From Roseibium sp. Sym1 (GTDB lineage Bacteria; Pseudomonadota; Alphaproteobacteria; Rhizobiales; Stappiaceae), in the NCBI RefSeq assembly GCF_027359675.1, contig NZ_CP114786.1, forward strand, positions 2,516,501 through 2,580,500: a stretch of DNA of 64,000 nucleotides, given 5' to 3'. The translations under genes were made by a program, and so were the position numbers. The notes beneath the pieces are model-generated. The model did no database searches, had not been told where the DNA came from, and saw only the letters and a program-made list of their open reading frames with translations. Numbering within the stretch: the stretch's first letter is position 1; the number at the start of each line of letters is the position of its first letter. Positions 35,061-42,736 of this stretch are shown here, one piece after another.

Positions 35061-35642
35061 ATGATGGGTGCTTTGATCGGGTTTTTCGTGCGATTGTACA
35101 CGATGGTTTTCGGGGCCCTGGAACGGCTGACCAACGGCTGGTTCCTGGGATTGGCCGCGCGCTTCATTTTTGCGGCCGTGCTGCTGCAGTATTTCTGGAA
35201 TTCCGCCAAGATCAAGATTGACGGCAGTATCATGAATATCTTTACGCCGGGGGCCGGAGCGTATGCCCAGATCCTTCCAAAAATGACGGAAGCCGTGAGT
35301 TATGATATCAGCCAAATTGCTTTCTTCCCTTATGGTCTGATCGTGCTCCTTGGGACATGGGCTGAGTTCATTTTACCTGCGCTTGTCGTTCTTGGTCTGT
35401 TCACACGTTTTGCTAGCCTCGGTATGATCGTGTTTATCTGCGTAATGACCTATGTCGATGTGACCGGTCACGGCGTTGACATAGGAATTTTGTTCAGTAC
35501 GACCCCAGACAAACAGATCATCAGCGTGCGTCTTCTGTGGATCTTCCTCTTGCTGGTGCCGACCCTGAAGGGTCCGGGTGTCGTTTCCCTGGATTGGCTG
35601 TTCGGCCGGTCCTATCGCCGGCGGGAAATGTACTACGATTAA
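35061..35642 (+). CDS. DoxX-family membrane protein of the bufferin cluster
   Basis: 193 aa with four hydrophobic helices (WFLGLAARFIFAAVLLQYFWNSA; IAFFPYGLIVLLGTWAEFILPALVVLGLF; FASLGMIVFICVMTYVDV; ISVRLLWIFLLLVPTLKGPGVVSLDWL), the DoxX pattern. Strong GGGGGAT upstream; a second ATG follows the first. It lies 33 bp after bufC and closes the cluster; DoxX genes commonly accompany bufferin genes. Its role is not known; a redox or quinol link to peptide handling would be inference. Codon usage is AT-richer in the middle than its neighbours. Confidence 0.85.
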   Translation: MMGALIGFFVRLYTMVFGALERLTNGWFLGLAARFIFAAVLLQYFWNSAKIKIDGSIMNIFTPGAGAYAQILPKMTEAVSYDISQIAFFPYGLIVLLGTWAEFILPALVVLGLFTRFASLGMIVFICVMTYVDVTGHGVDIGILFSTTPDKQIISVRLLWIFLLLVPTLKGPGVVSLDWLFGRSYRRREMYYD

Positions 35643-35684
35643 ATTCAGGTTGCCGGGTTTCGCACCAACTGCTTAAACCGGCGC

Positions 35685-36743
35685 ATGAATTTTGCCAGCG
35701 ACAATTGGGCGGGTGCGGCTCCGGCGGTGATGTCGGCGCTGTCCCGCCACAACACCGGCGTTTCGCCGGCCTATGGAACGGATCCCCTGACGGCGTCCGT
35801 ATCTGAAACCTTCAACGACATTTTCGAACGCGAGGTCGCGGTCTTTTTCGTTGCGACCGGCACGGCGGCCAACGCCCTGTCGCTGGCAGCTTTCGCCAAG
35901 CCGGGCGGGGCGATCTTCTGCCACAGGGATTCCCACATCCAGGTGGATGAATGCAATTGCCCCGAGTTCATGACCTCGGGCGGCAAGCTGGTCAGCGTCT
36001 ATGGCGGCGGCGGCAAGTTTTCGGCAGACGCGCTGCGCGACGCCATGGCCGCGTTTCCCGACGGCGTCGTGCACCATGGCCAGGTGGCCACGGTGTCGAT
36101 CAGCCAGGCGACGGAAAGCGGCACGGTCTACACGCTCGACGAGATCGCCGCGATCAAGGAGGTCTGCAATTCCCGCTCCGTGCCGCTGCACATGGATGGC
36201 GCCCGCTTTGCCAACGCACTGGCGACGCTTGGCTGTTCGCCCGCCGACATGACCTGGAAGGCCGGTGTCGACGTCCTGTCCTTCGGCGCCACCAAGAACG
36301 GTTGCTGGTGCGCGGAAGCGGTTGTCTTTTTCGACCCGGAAGCCGCGAACGGGTTTGAGTATTTCCGCAAGCGCGGCGGGCATCTGTTTTCCAAGAGCCG
36401 CTTCGTGGCCGCCCAGTTCGAAGGCTATTTCGAGGAGGGTAGCTGGCTCGAAACCGCGGCTCACGCCAACGGCATGGCAACCCGGCTTGCCGAAGGCATC
36501 CGGGACCTCGGCGGCCGGACGGCCTGGCCCGTGGAGGCCAACGAACTCTTCCCGATCCTGAAGCGCAGCCGGTTCGATGCGTTGCAGGCTGCCGGTGCCA
36601 TGATCTACGAGTGGCCGGCCAAGGATCTTGCCGCCGATCATGCCCCGTCCGATGACGAGGTCTGCTTCCGTATGGTCTGCAGCTTCGCCACGACCGGGGA
36701 GGAGGTCGACGCGTTTTTGAAGGTGCTGGCACAGACTGACTGA
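35685..36743 (+). CDS. ltaE: Low-specificity L-threonine aldolase-type PLP enzyme
   Basis: 352 aa. PLP fold type I of the threonine aldolase/beta-eliminating lyase group: FASDNWAGAAPAVMSALSRHN, TGTAANALSLAAF, PLHMDGARFANAL and the PLP Lys204 in VDVLSFGATKNGCWCAEAVVFFD. It should cleave L-threonine/allo-threonine to glycine and acetaldehyde. It lies 42 bp after the doxX gene with no obvious terminator between them; the functional link is not evident. The start has a weak Shine-Dalgarno sequence. Confidence 0.9.
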   Translation: MNFASDNWAGAAPAVMSALSRHNTGVSPAYGTDPLTASVSETFNDIFEREVAVFFVATGTAANALSLAAFAKPGGAIFCHRDSHIQVDECNCPEFMTSGGKLVSVYGGGGKFSADALRDAMAAFPDGVVHHGQVATVSISQATESGTVYTLDEIAAIKEVCNSRSVPLHMDGARFANALATLGCSPADMTWKAGVDVLSFGATKNGCWCAEAVVFFDPEAANGFEYFRKRGGHLFSKSRFVAAQFEGYFEEGSWLETAAHANGMATRLAEGIRDLGGRTAWPVEANELFPILKRSRFDALQAAGAMIYEWPAKDLAADHAPSDDEVCFRMVCSFATTGEEVDAFLKVLAQTD

Positions 36744-36767
36744 ATTTCCGTTTTGATACGGGAATTA

Positions 36768-36897
36768 CGTCATCCCCGGTGTCGTCCCGGACAAGCGTAG
36801 CGCAGATCCGGCACCCACTCTCCGATCCGCTTGTCAAAGCGTCAGCGCTCTGGAAACGAGTAGGCCCCGGCTCTCCTTCCGGTCGTCCGGGGTGACG
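36768..36897. repeat. Palindrome-bounded intergenic repeat element (about 130 bp)
   Basis: The segment opens with CGTCATCCCCGG (36768-36779) and closes with CCGGGGTGACG (36887-36897), an inverted copy with one base missing. The interior includes gtcccggacaagcgtagcgc, a phrase typical of short intergenic repeats in alphaproteobacteria. It lies between convergent ltaE and hsp20 genes. A second element with a related opening is at 15776. Confidence 0.6.
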
Positions 36898-36959
36898 CTT
36901 CCATCCGCGGTCAGATGGGTTCCTATTAATTGCGGTTGGTATTACATCACGCCAATACC

Positions 36960-36988
36960 AAAAAGGGCGCCTGGTTTCCCAGGCGCCC
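36960..36988 (-). terminator. Rho-independent terminator of hsp20
   Basis: Perfect 10-bp stem GGGCGCCTGG-GAAA-CCAGGCGCCC on the minus strand followed by TTTTT, about 35 bp after the hsp20 stop codon. Confidence 0.9.
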
Positions 36989-37022
36989 CACATTCATCAA
37001 CTGCCGTTGCAGTGACGGCGAT

Positions 37023-37469
37023 TTAGTGCGCCGTCGATTCGATCTGCTTGGCCGCGCCCGAGGAAATCTCGATCTTGCGCGGTTTCATGGCTTCCGGGAT
37101 CTCGCGGACGAGATCGACATGGAGCAGGCCGTTTTCAAGGCTCGCGCCTTCCACCCGCACATGTTCGGCGATCTGGAAACGGCGTTCGAAGGTGCGTGAG
37201 GCAATGCCGCGGTAAAGAACCTCGCGGTCCTCGCTCTCTTCCGCCTTCTCACCCTTGATGGTGAGCACGTGTTCCTTGGCTTCAACGCTCAGTTCGTCGT
37301 CGGTAAAGCCGGCCACGGCCATGGTGATGCGGTAGGCGTTTTCGCCGGTGCGCTCGATGTTGTAGGGCGGATAGCTCGGCGTGTCGGTGCCGGCGGAATC
37401 CAGCATCGAGAAAAGCCGGTCAAAACCGACGGTGGAGCGGTAAAGCGGGGAAAAGTCGAAGTGACGCAT
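37023..37469 (-). CDS. Small heat-shock protein, Hsp20/IbpA family
   Basis: 148 aa from MRHFDFSPLYRSTVGFDRLFSML, the IbpA-like opening. The alpha-crystallin domain (about 35-125) has NIERTGENAYRITMAVAGFTDDELSVEAKEHVLTIKGEKAEE and the C-terminal motif ASLENGLLHVDLVREIPEAMKPRKIEI with the I-x-I tail (KIEI). It holds unfolding proteins for DnaK/ClpB. The longer frame to 37679 is not coding-like. A ROSE-like hairpin covers the Shine-Dalgarno AGGAC, so translation is likely heat-induced. Confidence 0.94.
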   Translation of the reverse strand: MRHFDFSPLYRSTVGFDRLFSMLDSAGTDTPSYPPYNIERTGENAYRITMAVAGFTDDELSVEAKEHVLTIKGEKAEESEDREVLYRGIASRTFERRFQIAEHVRVEGASLENGLLHVDLVREIPEAMKPRKIEISSGAAKQIESTAH

Positions 37470-37475
37470 GTGTCT

Positions 37476-37560
37476 GTCCTCTCTTTGAGCAACTGATACT
37501 TCACTGGTTGTGTGCAATCCGGTGTCCCCCGGTCTGGCGGGACAGGAAAGCGGCGCAGAC
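37476..37560 (-). promoter_or_regulatory. ROSE-like RNA thermometer in the hsp20 5' UTR
   Basis: On the minus strand, 37493-37476 reads GUUGCUCAAAGAGAGGAC just before the ATG. Pairing GUU-(bulged G)-CUC with GAGGAC masks the Shine-Dalgarno; the UUGCU with a bulged G is the ROSE hallmark. A second upstream stem GUCCC...GGGGGAC (about 37,524-37,543) fits the multi-hairpin ROSE layout. Confidence 0.72.
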
Positions 37561-37744
37561 CCGTCATTGGCGCCTGCACTTGTGAATCTGGGAATTCGGT
37601 TTTTCATTTCAAGAGGGCGGCGACAGCGGGCGTTTCGAAAATGAATGCCACATGAACGGGGCCTTCCGACTGCGTTCAAGTGGCCCGGTGCAATGTCTTT
37701 CCAACGTCAGCGCGGCGCTGGCGGAACACACAGGAGAGACCAAG

Positions 37745-38188
37745 ATGTTCACCAAAGTTTCGAAATTGTCCGCCCCGATCGCCGGCGCCATTCTGCTGGC
37801 CTCCGTCGGGTTCACGACCACCGCCTCCGCCGCGCCGCAGGCAAACGGCCTGCTGCTGCAGGCTCCGATGTCCGAAATGGTCGTCAAGGTCGACCATCGC
37901 AAGAAACACGGCCGCAAGGGCCATGATCGCGGCGGCTGGAACGGTCACCAGGGATGGGGTCACCATGCCATGGGCCCGAGGCAGATCCGCCGGAGCCTGC
38001 GTCACCGCGGTTTTCACAAGATCCGCATCCTGGACCGCCGCGGCCCTATGTTCATCGTCAAGGCCCGCGCCTGGGGTGGTCAGAAGTTCCGGCTGGTGGT
38101 CGATTCGCGCAATGCCCAGATTGTTCGCAGCCGGCCGATCGGTCATCGCGGCGGGCGGCACGGACACTGGTCGGGCCGTTGGTACTGA
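37745..38188 (+). CDS. Secreted basic His/Gly/Arg-rich protein
   Basis: 147 aa with a Sec signal peptide (MFTKVSKLSAPIAGAILLASVGFTTTASAAPQ). The mature part has a His/Gly-rich stretch (KKHGRKGHDRGGWNGHQGWGHHAMG) followed by a small folded-looking domain (RQIRRSLRHRGFHKIRILDRRGPMFIVKARAWGGQKFRLVVDSRNAQIVRSRPI) that recalls the PepSY-like layout. The His-rich segment could bind metal, but this is speculation. GGAGAG precedes the ATG at 37745. I do not recognise a named family. Confidence 0.72.
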   Translation: MFTKVSKLSAPIAGAILLASVGFTTTASAAPQANGLLLQAPMSEMVVKVDHRKKHGRKGHDRGGWNGHQGWGHHAMGPRQIRRSLRHRGFHKIRILDRRGPMFIVKARAWGGQKFRLVVDSRNAQIVRSRPIGHRGGRHGHWSGRWY

Positions 38189-38213
38189 GCCGGTACGGAA
38201 TATGACCTTTCAG

Positions 38214-38238
38214 GGCCGGTTCCCTCCCGGAACCGGCC
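38214..38238 (+). terminator. Hairpin after the basic secreted protein gene
   Basis: Perfect 10-bp stem GGCCGGTTCC-CTCCC-GGAACCGGCC. The following bases are only weakly T-rich, so termination may be inefficient or the hairpin may protect the message. Confidence 0.45.
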
Positions 38239-38283
38239 TGAAGTCTGTTGTCGGCGACCCGCAAGCCCGCTATCACTTGAAGG

Positions 38284-39483
38284 ATGCATGGTCGGGGGCG
38301 CCGGAGAGCAGACACGGCAAGCCGTCCGGCGCCAGATGTGCTGAGCGAAACGGGTATTCGATTGAAAAAGAAAAAGACCTCGGCGGATCCGGGCGCAACA
38401 GAGCGCGCCAAGCTTGTTGATATTCCCGAAAATCCGGTGCCCGACGGTGCCCGGTGCGGCTTCGTCACCACGCCGGACCGTATCCGGATCCGGTATGCTC
38501 ATTGGCCGGCCGCAGGGGCACGGCGCAAGGGCACGGTGACCTTGCTGCAGGGACGGGCGGAATTCATCGAAAAATACTTTGAAGTGGTGCAGGACCTGCG
38601 CGCGCGGGGCTTTGCCGTTGTCACCTTCGATTGGCGCGGGCAAGGCGGCTCGCAGCGGCTGACCCGCAATCCAAGACGGGGGCATGTTTCCAGTTTCAGG
38701 AAATTCCGGACGGATCTCAGAACGGTCCTGAAGGATGTTTCGCTGGCGACCTATCCCGGACCGCATTTCGCGCTGGCCCATTCCACGGGTGCGCTTGTGC
38801 TCCTGTCCGACACCGACCGGTTGCGCACCATGCTGGACAGGGCCGTGCTGACTTCTCCCCTGCTTGGCTTGACAGCCAACGCCCTGCCTCCGGGCCTGCA
38901 GGGGATGGGACGGCGCATGTTGCGTATCTTCAGCCTGGGCCTTCTCGGGAGGCAAAAGCTGAAGGCTCAGGCCCCGAAGACGTCCTGGATCATCGACACT
39001 GTGGCGTTTCCGGTTGCCAGGCTGCTCTCGCTTGCCGGATTCGGGCGCCTGTTCGTTCCAGGTGGCAATGCCAAACTCTTTGTCTCGTTCGAGAAGAACC
39101 GGCAGACTTCCGACCGGGTCCGGTTCGACAGGTTCAACAAGGTCCTTGAAACAGCACCGGAACTGGGCATCGGCTCGCCGACCCTGGGGTGGCTCGGCGC
39201 TGTCGGCAGAACGGTCATGCCCCTCAGGCGGCGGGACGCGGGGCCGAAAATCAAGCTGCCCTGCCTTGTCCTGGCGGCCAGCAACGACCGGATCGTTTCC
39301 ACGCCGATGATCGAGGATTTTGTTTCGAGAACGAAGTCCGCGGCCTATGTGGAGATCGCGGGCGCTGAGCATGAACTCCTGACCGAGCGGGATGTCTATC
39401 GGGATCAGTTCTGGGCGGCGTTCGATGCCTTCGTGCCCGGTCTTGAAGCGGAACAGGACCTGGAGCGCCTGAGCAACGCCTGA
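38284..39483 (+). CDS. Lysophospholipase-like alpha/beta-hydrolase
   Basis: 399 aa, of the PldB/monoacylglycerol-lipase-like group: an early strand GTVTLLQGRAEFIEKYFEVVQDLRARGFAVVTFDWRGQGGSQR, nucleophile elbow FALAHSTGALVLL (GxSxG in the form AHSTG), Asp in VLAASNDRIVS and His in AGAEHELLTERDVY. It should hydrolyse lipid or other esters in the cytosol. The start is doubtful: the ATG at 38284 has no properly spaced Shine-Dalgarno sequence, and a GTG at 38338 or a later codon is possible, so the first 18-27 residues may not be translated. Confidence 0.85.
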   Translation: MHGRGRRRADTASRPAPDVLSETGIRLKKKKTSADPGATERAKLVDIPENPVPDGARCGFVTTPDRIRIRYAHWPAAGARRKGTVTLLQGRAEFIEKYFEVVQDLRARGFAVVTFDWRGQGGSQRLTRNPRRGHVSSFRKFRTDLRTVLKDVSLATYPGPHFALAHSTGALVLLSDTDRLRTMLDRAVLTSPLLGLTANALPPGLQGMGRRMLRIFSLGLLGRQKLKAQAPKTSWIIDTVAFPVARLLSLAGFGRLFVPGGNAKLFVSFEKNRQTSDRVRFDRFNKVLETAPELGIGSPTLGWLGAVGRTVMPLRRRDAGPKIKLPCLVLAASNDRIVSTPMIEDFVSRTKSAAYVEIAGAEHELLTERDVYRDQFWAAFDAFVPGLEAEQDLERLSNA

Positions 39484-39488
39484 GACGC

Positions 39489-40286
39489 TCAGACCCTTGA
39501 GAGTTCCTTCAGCAGGACCTCGTGCAGCCTCGGGTCGCCTGACGCGAGGATCTGGCCGCCATCGGCAGGAGACCCGCCCGTCCAGGTGGTCACGACGCCG
39601 CCGGCTCCCTCGATGATCGGGACCAGGGCAACGATATCATAGGCCTGCAGTCCGGACTCGATCACAGCGTCGCCATGACCTCCAGCCACCATGCAATAGG
39701 CATAACAGTCGGTGCCGTAGCGGGAGAGCCTTACCTGTTCCTCGACGCGGTCGAAGGCCTTGCGCTCGGTGTCGTTGAACAGGGCCGGGGTGGTGGTAAA
39801 AATCGTGGCATCTTCCAGCCGGGCGCAGGATCTGCTCTTGATCGGCTGCGTGCCGAGCGGGCCCCGGTACCAGGCCATGGAACCATCACCGCCGAACCGT
39901 TCGCCGATATAAGGCTGGATCATCATGCCGAGGCTTGGCTTGCCCGCGCTCGTGAGGCCGATCAGCGTGCCCCAGGTCGGCAGGCCGGTGATGAAAGCCC
40001 GGGTGCCGTCAATGGGATCCAGAACCCAGACATGCTCGGCATCCAGGTTTTCCGGGCCGTGCTCCTCACCCAGAATTCCGTGGTCGGGATAAGTGCTGTT
40101 GATGAGCGCACGCATGGCGGTTTCACCATTCCTGTCGGCGACGGTGACGGGATCGAAGCCGGTCTCCCACTTGTTGTCGATGTCGAACCCCTGCCGGAAG
40201 TGCGGCATGATGGCGCCGCTGGCGGCATCGGCCAGCCTGTCCAGAAAAGGGGCAAACGGGTGTGGGCTGGAAAAAGGCTGCGACAT
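39489..40286 (-). CDS. hisN: Inositol monophosphatase-family phosphatase, probable histidinol-phosphatase (HisN)
   Basis: 265 aa from MSQPFSSPHP; GGAGGA upstream fits the ATG. IMPase motifs are all present: GETGFDPVTVADRNGE, ILGEEHGPEN, VWVLDPIDGTRAFITGLPTWG and the C-terminal GLQAYDIVALVPIIEGAGGVVTTWTGG. The wording matches the alphaproteobacterial HisN group, which dephosphorylates histidinol phosphate, but inositol phosphatase activity cannot be excluded from sequence. It lies convergent to the lysophospholipase gene with a 5-bp gap. Confidence 0.9.
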   Translation of the reverse strand: MSQPFSSPHPFAPFLDRLADAASGAIMPHFRQGFDIDNKWETGFDPVTVADRNGETAMRALINSTYPDHGILGEEHGPENLDAEHVWVLDPIDGTRAFITGLPTWGTLIGLTSAGKPSLGMMIQPYIGERFGGDGSMAWYRGPLGTQPIKSRSCARLEDATIFTTTPALFNDTERKAFDRVEEQVRLSRYGTDCYAYCMVAGGHGDAVIESGLQAYDIVALVPIIEGAGGVVTTWTGGSPADGGQILASGDPRLHEVLLKELSRV

Positions 40287-40441
40287 CAATATCCTCCACC
40301 GGACGGCGGGCCGCCAGACTCGGGCCGCCTGACAACGGCTTTATTCGAATTGCCGCCTGTATAACCTGTTCTGCAAAAAAATGGATCGGCAAAACCTGAC
40401 TATCTGCTCATATTTTGTTCAGTTTAACGGGTGGCTCAGTA

Positions 40442-40471
40442 TTGACCTTTGTGCGGTGCAATGCGAAATTA
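40442..40471 (+). promoter_or_regulatory. Candidate promoter of the CCUCC-type small RNA
   Basis: TTGACC at 40442-40447 is a good -35 element. A rough -10 (AAATTA, 40466-40471) follows at 18 bases. Transcription would start near 40478, just before the first predicted hairpin. Confidence 0.5.
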
Positions 40472-40477
40472 TTGCGG

Positions 40478-40563
40478 TGCGATACGTTGTGTCGCGCCGC
40501 CCTCCTTGGGCGTTTCCTCCCTAGACTCGGGCCGCCTCATATTTTGAGTGCGGCCTTTTTTTT
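40478..40563 (+). ncRNA. Probable trans-acting small RNA with CCUCC loops
   Basis: About 86 nt. Hairpin 1: GCGATA-CGTTG-TGTCGC (40479-40495). Hairpin 2: CGCCC-TCCTT-GGGCG (40498-40512). A single-stranded linker TTTCCTCCCTAGACTC holds a second anti-Shine-Dalgarno-like CCUCC. A terminator hairpin GGCCGC...GCGGCC (40530-40555) runs into eight T residues (40556-40563). The plan of short stems with CCUCC and a rho-independent terminator matches alphaproteobacterial anti-SD small RNAs such as mmgR (alpha-r8). The family name is inference. It is transcribed opposite hutG, whose stop overlaps the T-tract. Confidence 0.65.
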
Positions 40564-41503
40564 ATTCTGCTGCGATGGAATCTGCCGGAAGGGCCGCGTC
40601 GGGCATCGATGTCAGCTCGCGGGCAAAGCTGCGCAAATTGTGGAACAGGTCGCCGAAGCCCGACGAGGGCTCGTGCGTGACCTCGTCCATGTAGAGGCCC
40701 CGGTTGATCTCGATCTGCAATGCATGCAGGCCGCTCGCCGGTCGTCCGTAATGCTCGGTGATGAAACCGCCGGCATAGGGCTTGTTGCGGCTGACGGTGT
40801 ACCCCATGCCTCTCAGGATGGTGCAGGCGAATTCGGTCAGGTCGCTGCTGCAGCTCGTGCCGTACCGGTCGCCGAGGATGAAGTCCGGGCGGGTGTCAGT
40901 CGTCTGGCATTTGACGCTGGACGGCATTGAATGGCAGTCGATCAGGACCGCATAGCCGAACGTGACATGGGTCTGTGCAAGAAGGCGCCGCAATGTCGAG
41001 TGATAGGGCTTGTAGAGTTCCTCCACCCGGCCGAGGGCTTCGGCAACGGGCAGCTTGTGCCGGTAGATCTCGTGATTCTCGCTGACGATCCGCGCCACCG
41101 TCCCAAGCCCCCCGGCGACCCGGATCGAACGGACGTTGGCATAGGCCGGCAGCCTGCCGTCAAACATCTTCGGATCAAGTTCATAGGGTTCGCGATTCAC
41201 GTCCAGGTACGCCCTGGGGAAATGGGCTCTCAACAGCGGAGCGCCGAGCGGAACCACATGGGCGAAAAGATCATCCACATAGGCATCCTCGGAGCGGCGG
41301 ATGGCCTTTTCGTCAAGTCTGGAGGACTGAAGGAAACTCTTGGAATACTGACGCCCGGAATGGGGCGAATTGAACACGAACGGAACCCGCTGGTCGGCCG
41401 GGCAAAGGACATCGAAGGCTGGCAAGCCATTGAAGTCGGCTTCGAAGGATGCTTTCGCAGGGGGCTGGTTGTCGTCCGTCAAATGATGGTTTCCGTTTGT
41501 CAC
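40562..41503 (-). CDS. hutG: N-formylglutamate amidohydrolase family protein
   Basis: 313 aa from a GTG start. PF05013 motifs: VPFVFNSPHSGRQY, RSEDAYVDDLFAHVVPLGAPLLRAHFPRAYLDVNREPYELDP, and AVLIDCHSMPS, GDRYGTSC, GFITEHYGRPASGLHALQIEINRGLYMDE. The His/Asp/Glu residues in these segments are the zinc ligands. Expected reaction: N-formyl-L-glutamate to formate and glutamate, the last step of one histidine-degradation route. No other hut gene is present, and in this gene order it is divergent from cpdR, so the in-vivo substrate is uncertain. Confidence 0.9.
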   Translation of the reverse strand: MTNGNHHLTDDNQPPAKASFEADFNGLPAFDVLCPADQRVPFVFNSPHSGRQYSKSFLQSSRLDEKAIRRSEDAYVDDLFAHVVPLGAPLLRAHFPRAYLDVNREPYELDPKMFDGRLPAYANVRSIRVAGGLGTVARIVSENHEIYRHKLPVAEALGRVEELYKPYHSTLRRLLAQTHVTFGYAVLIDCHSMPSSVKCQTTDTRPDFILGDRYGTSCSSDLTEFACTILRGMGYTVSRNKPYAGGFITEHYGRPASGLHALQIEINRGLYMDEVTHEPSSGFGDLFHNLRSFARELTSMPDAALPADSIAAE

Positions 41504-41688
41504 CCGGCTCAGGCCGTTGCCTATCGTGCCAAGGAATCAACACTCAGTCCACAGTGGTGCCATCAAAACCTCAGGAGAACCAATTCTCCCTATCATTCTG
41601 TGGAATTCGAGCTATAACCGGCAGCAAGCGTGTTGCGCTCCGGGGAACCCGCACCGCCACCGAAGTAAAAGGGAAATGGTCGATAACA

Positions 41689-42048
41689 ATGCCGCGTATC
41701 CTGCTTGCCGAAGATGATAATGACATGCGCCGCTTTCTGGCCAAGGCGCTGGAGAATGCCGGTTACGACGTCGTGTCGTTCGATAACGGGAAAAGCGCCT
41801 ATGAAAGGTTGCGCGAGGAACCGTTTTCGCTTCTGCTGACGGATATCGTGATGCCGGAAATGGATGGCATCGAACTGGCGCGCCGGGCGACGGAACTCGA
41901 TCCCGATCTCAAGGTGATGTTCATCACCGGATTCGCCGCGGTTGCCCTCAACCCGGAATCCGATGCTCCCAAGGACGCCAAGGTTCTCTCAAAGCCGTTC
42001 CACCTGAAGGATCTGGTGCAGGAAGTGGAGCGCATGCTGGCAGCGTGA
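41689..42048 (+). CDS. cpdR: CpdR single-domain response regulator
   Basis: 119 aa, a stand-alone receiver: ILLAEDDNDMRRFLAKALENAGYDVVSFDNGKSAYERL, Asp52 in LLTDIVMPEMDGIELA, GFAAVALNPESDAP and the Lys in VLSKPFHLKDLVQEVERML. The segment around GFAAVAL is a CpdR hallmark. Unphosphorylated CpdR primes ClpXP for cell-cycle proteolysis (CtrA, PdeA, McpA) in alphaproteobacteria; CckA-ChpT phosphorylates it. The ATG at 41689 follows an unremarkable leader. Confidence 0.94.
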   Translation: MPRILLAEDDNDMRRFLAKALENAGYDVVSFDNGKSAYERLREEPFSLLLTDIVMPEMDGIELARRATELDPDLKVMFITGFAAVALNPESDAPKDAKVLSKPFHLKDLVQEVERMLAA

Positions 42049-42220
42049 ATGCCGGGTCTGATTGGCCCGCATTCCGGGTTGCCCCAGGGGGCGATTGGAG
42101 TTGCGAACCGGACTGGGGAAATTTTGACGGTTCGATGAAAAAGGGGGGTTGCACAGAATGCGGATCCCCGTTATATCGCACTCCACCACGGCGTTGGGGC
42201 GCCGGACTACCGAGAAATTC

Positions 42221-42295
42221 GGGCGTGTAGCTCAGCGGGAGAGCACTTCGTTGACATCGAAGGGGTCACAGGTTCAATCCCTGTCACGCCCACCA
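42221..42295 (+). tRNA. tRNA-Val (GAC)
   Basis: 75 nt including the encoded CCA. Acceptor GGGCGTG pairs with CACGCCC. The anticodon stem CTTCG/CGAAG encloses TTGACAT with anticodon GAC, and the T-loop is GGTTCAATCC. D-loop AGCTCAGCGGGAGAGC. Confidence 0.97.
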
Positions 42296-42387
42296 TTATT
42301 GCGCTGGTTGAAGGTTTCAGGCAGCGCGGATTGAACTGAAGACAGGCGCATCTTCTGCTGCTGCTTCCAGGCCGATCCAATCGAATG

Positions 42388-42415
42388 TGAGCGCCTTTGG
42401 CGCTCATTTGGTTTT
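42388..42415 (+). terminator. Hairpin after tRNA-Val
   Basis: Perfect 8-bp stem TGAGCGCC-TTT-GGCGCTCA (42388-42406) followed by TTTGGTTTT. It lies between the tRNA and rpmJ and may terminate the tRNA transcript. Confidence 0.55.
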
Positions 42416-42448
42416 ACAGAAGCAGGACCCTCTGAGGGGGACAGTGAC

Positions 42449-42574
42449 ATGAAGATCAAGAACTCGCTCAAAGCGCTCATGACCCGCCACCGCGACAACC
42501 GCATGGTTCGCCGGAAAGGCCGTGTCTACATCATCAACAAGAAAAACCCGCGTTTCAAGGCACGCCAGGGCTGA
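42449..42574 (+). CDS. rpmJ: 50S ribosomal protein L36
   Basis: 41 aa ([41 protein letters not shown]). This is the alphaproteobacterial L36 form with no Cys/His zinc-ribbon residues, as in the C-minus paralogues. The gene is too short for many ORF filters. GAGGGGGA upstream gives a strong Shine-Dalgarno sequence. It lies between tRNA-Val and the TPR gene. Confidence 0.95.
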   Translation: MKIKNSLKALMTRHRDNRMVRRKGRVYIINKKNPRFKARQG

Positions 42575-42736
42575 TCCTGTTGGTGCGCCCAAGGTGGTTT
42601 TGGGCCTGAAAACGTGTTCTGGAAGAGGCGGTTAGGCCTCCTTTTCCCTAAGCGTGGTTCAGGTTTCCGGCCCGGCGCACGAAGATGTGTCAAATTCCCG
42701 GATTGACCGCCGCATGCAGCGACCCATAATCGTTGC

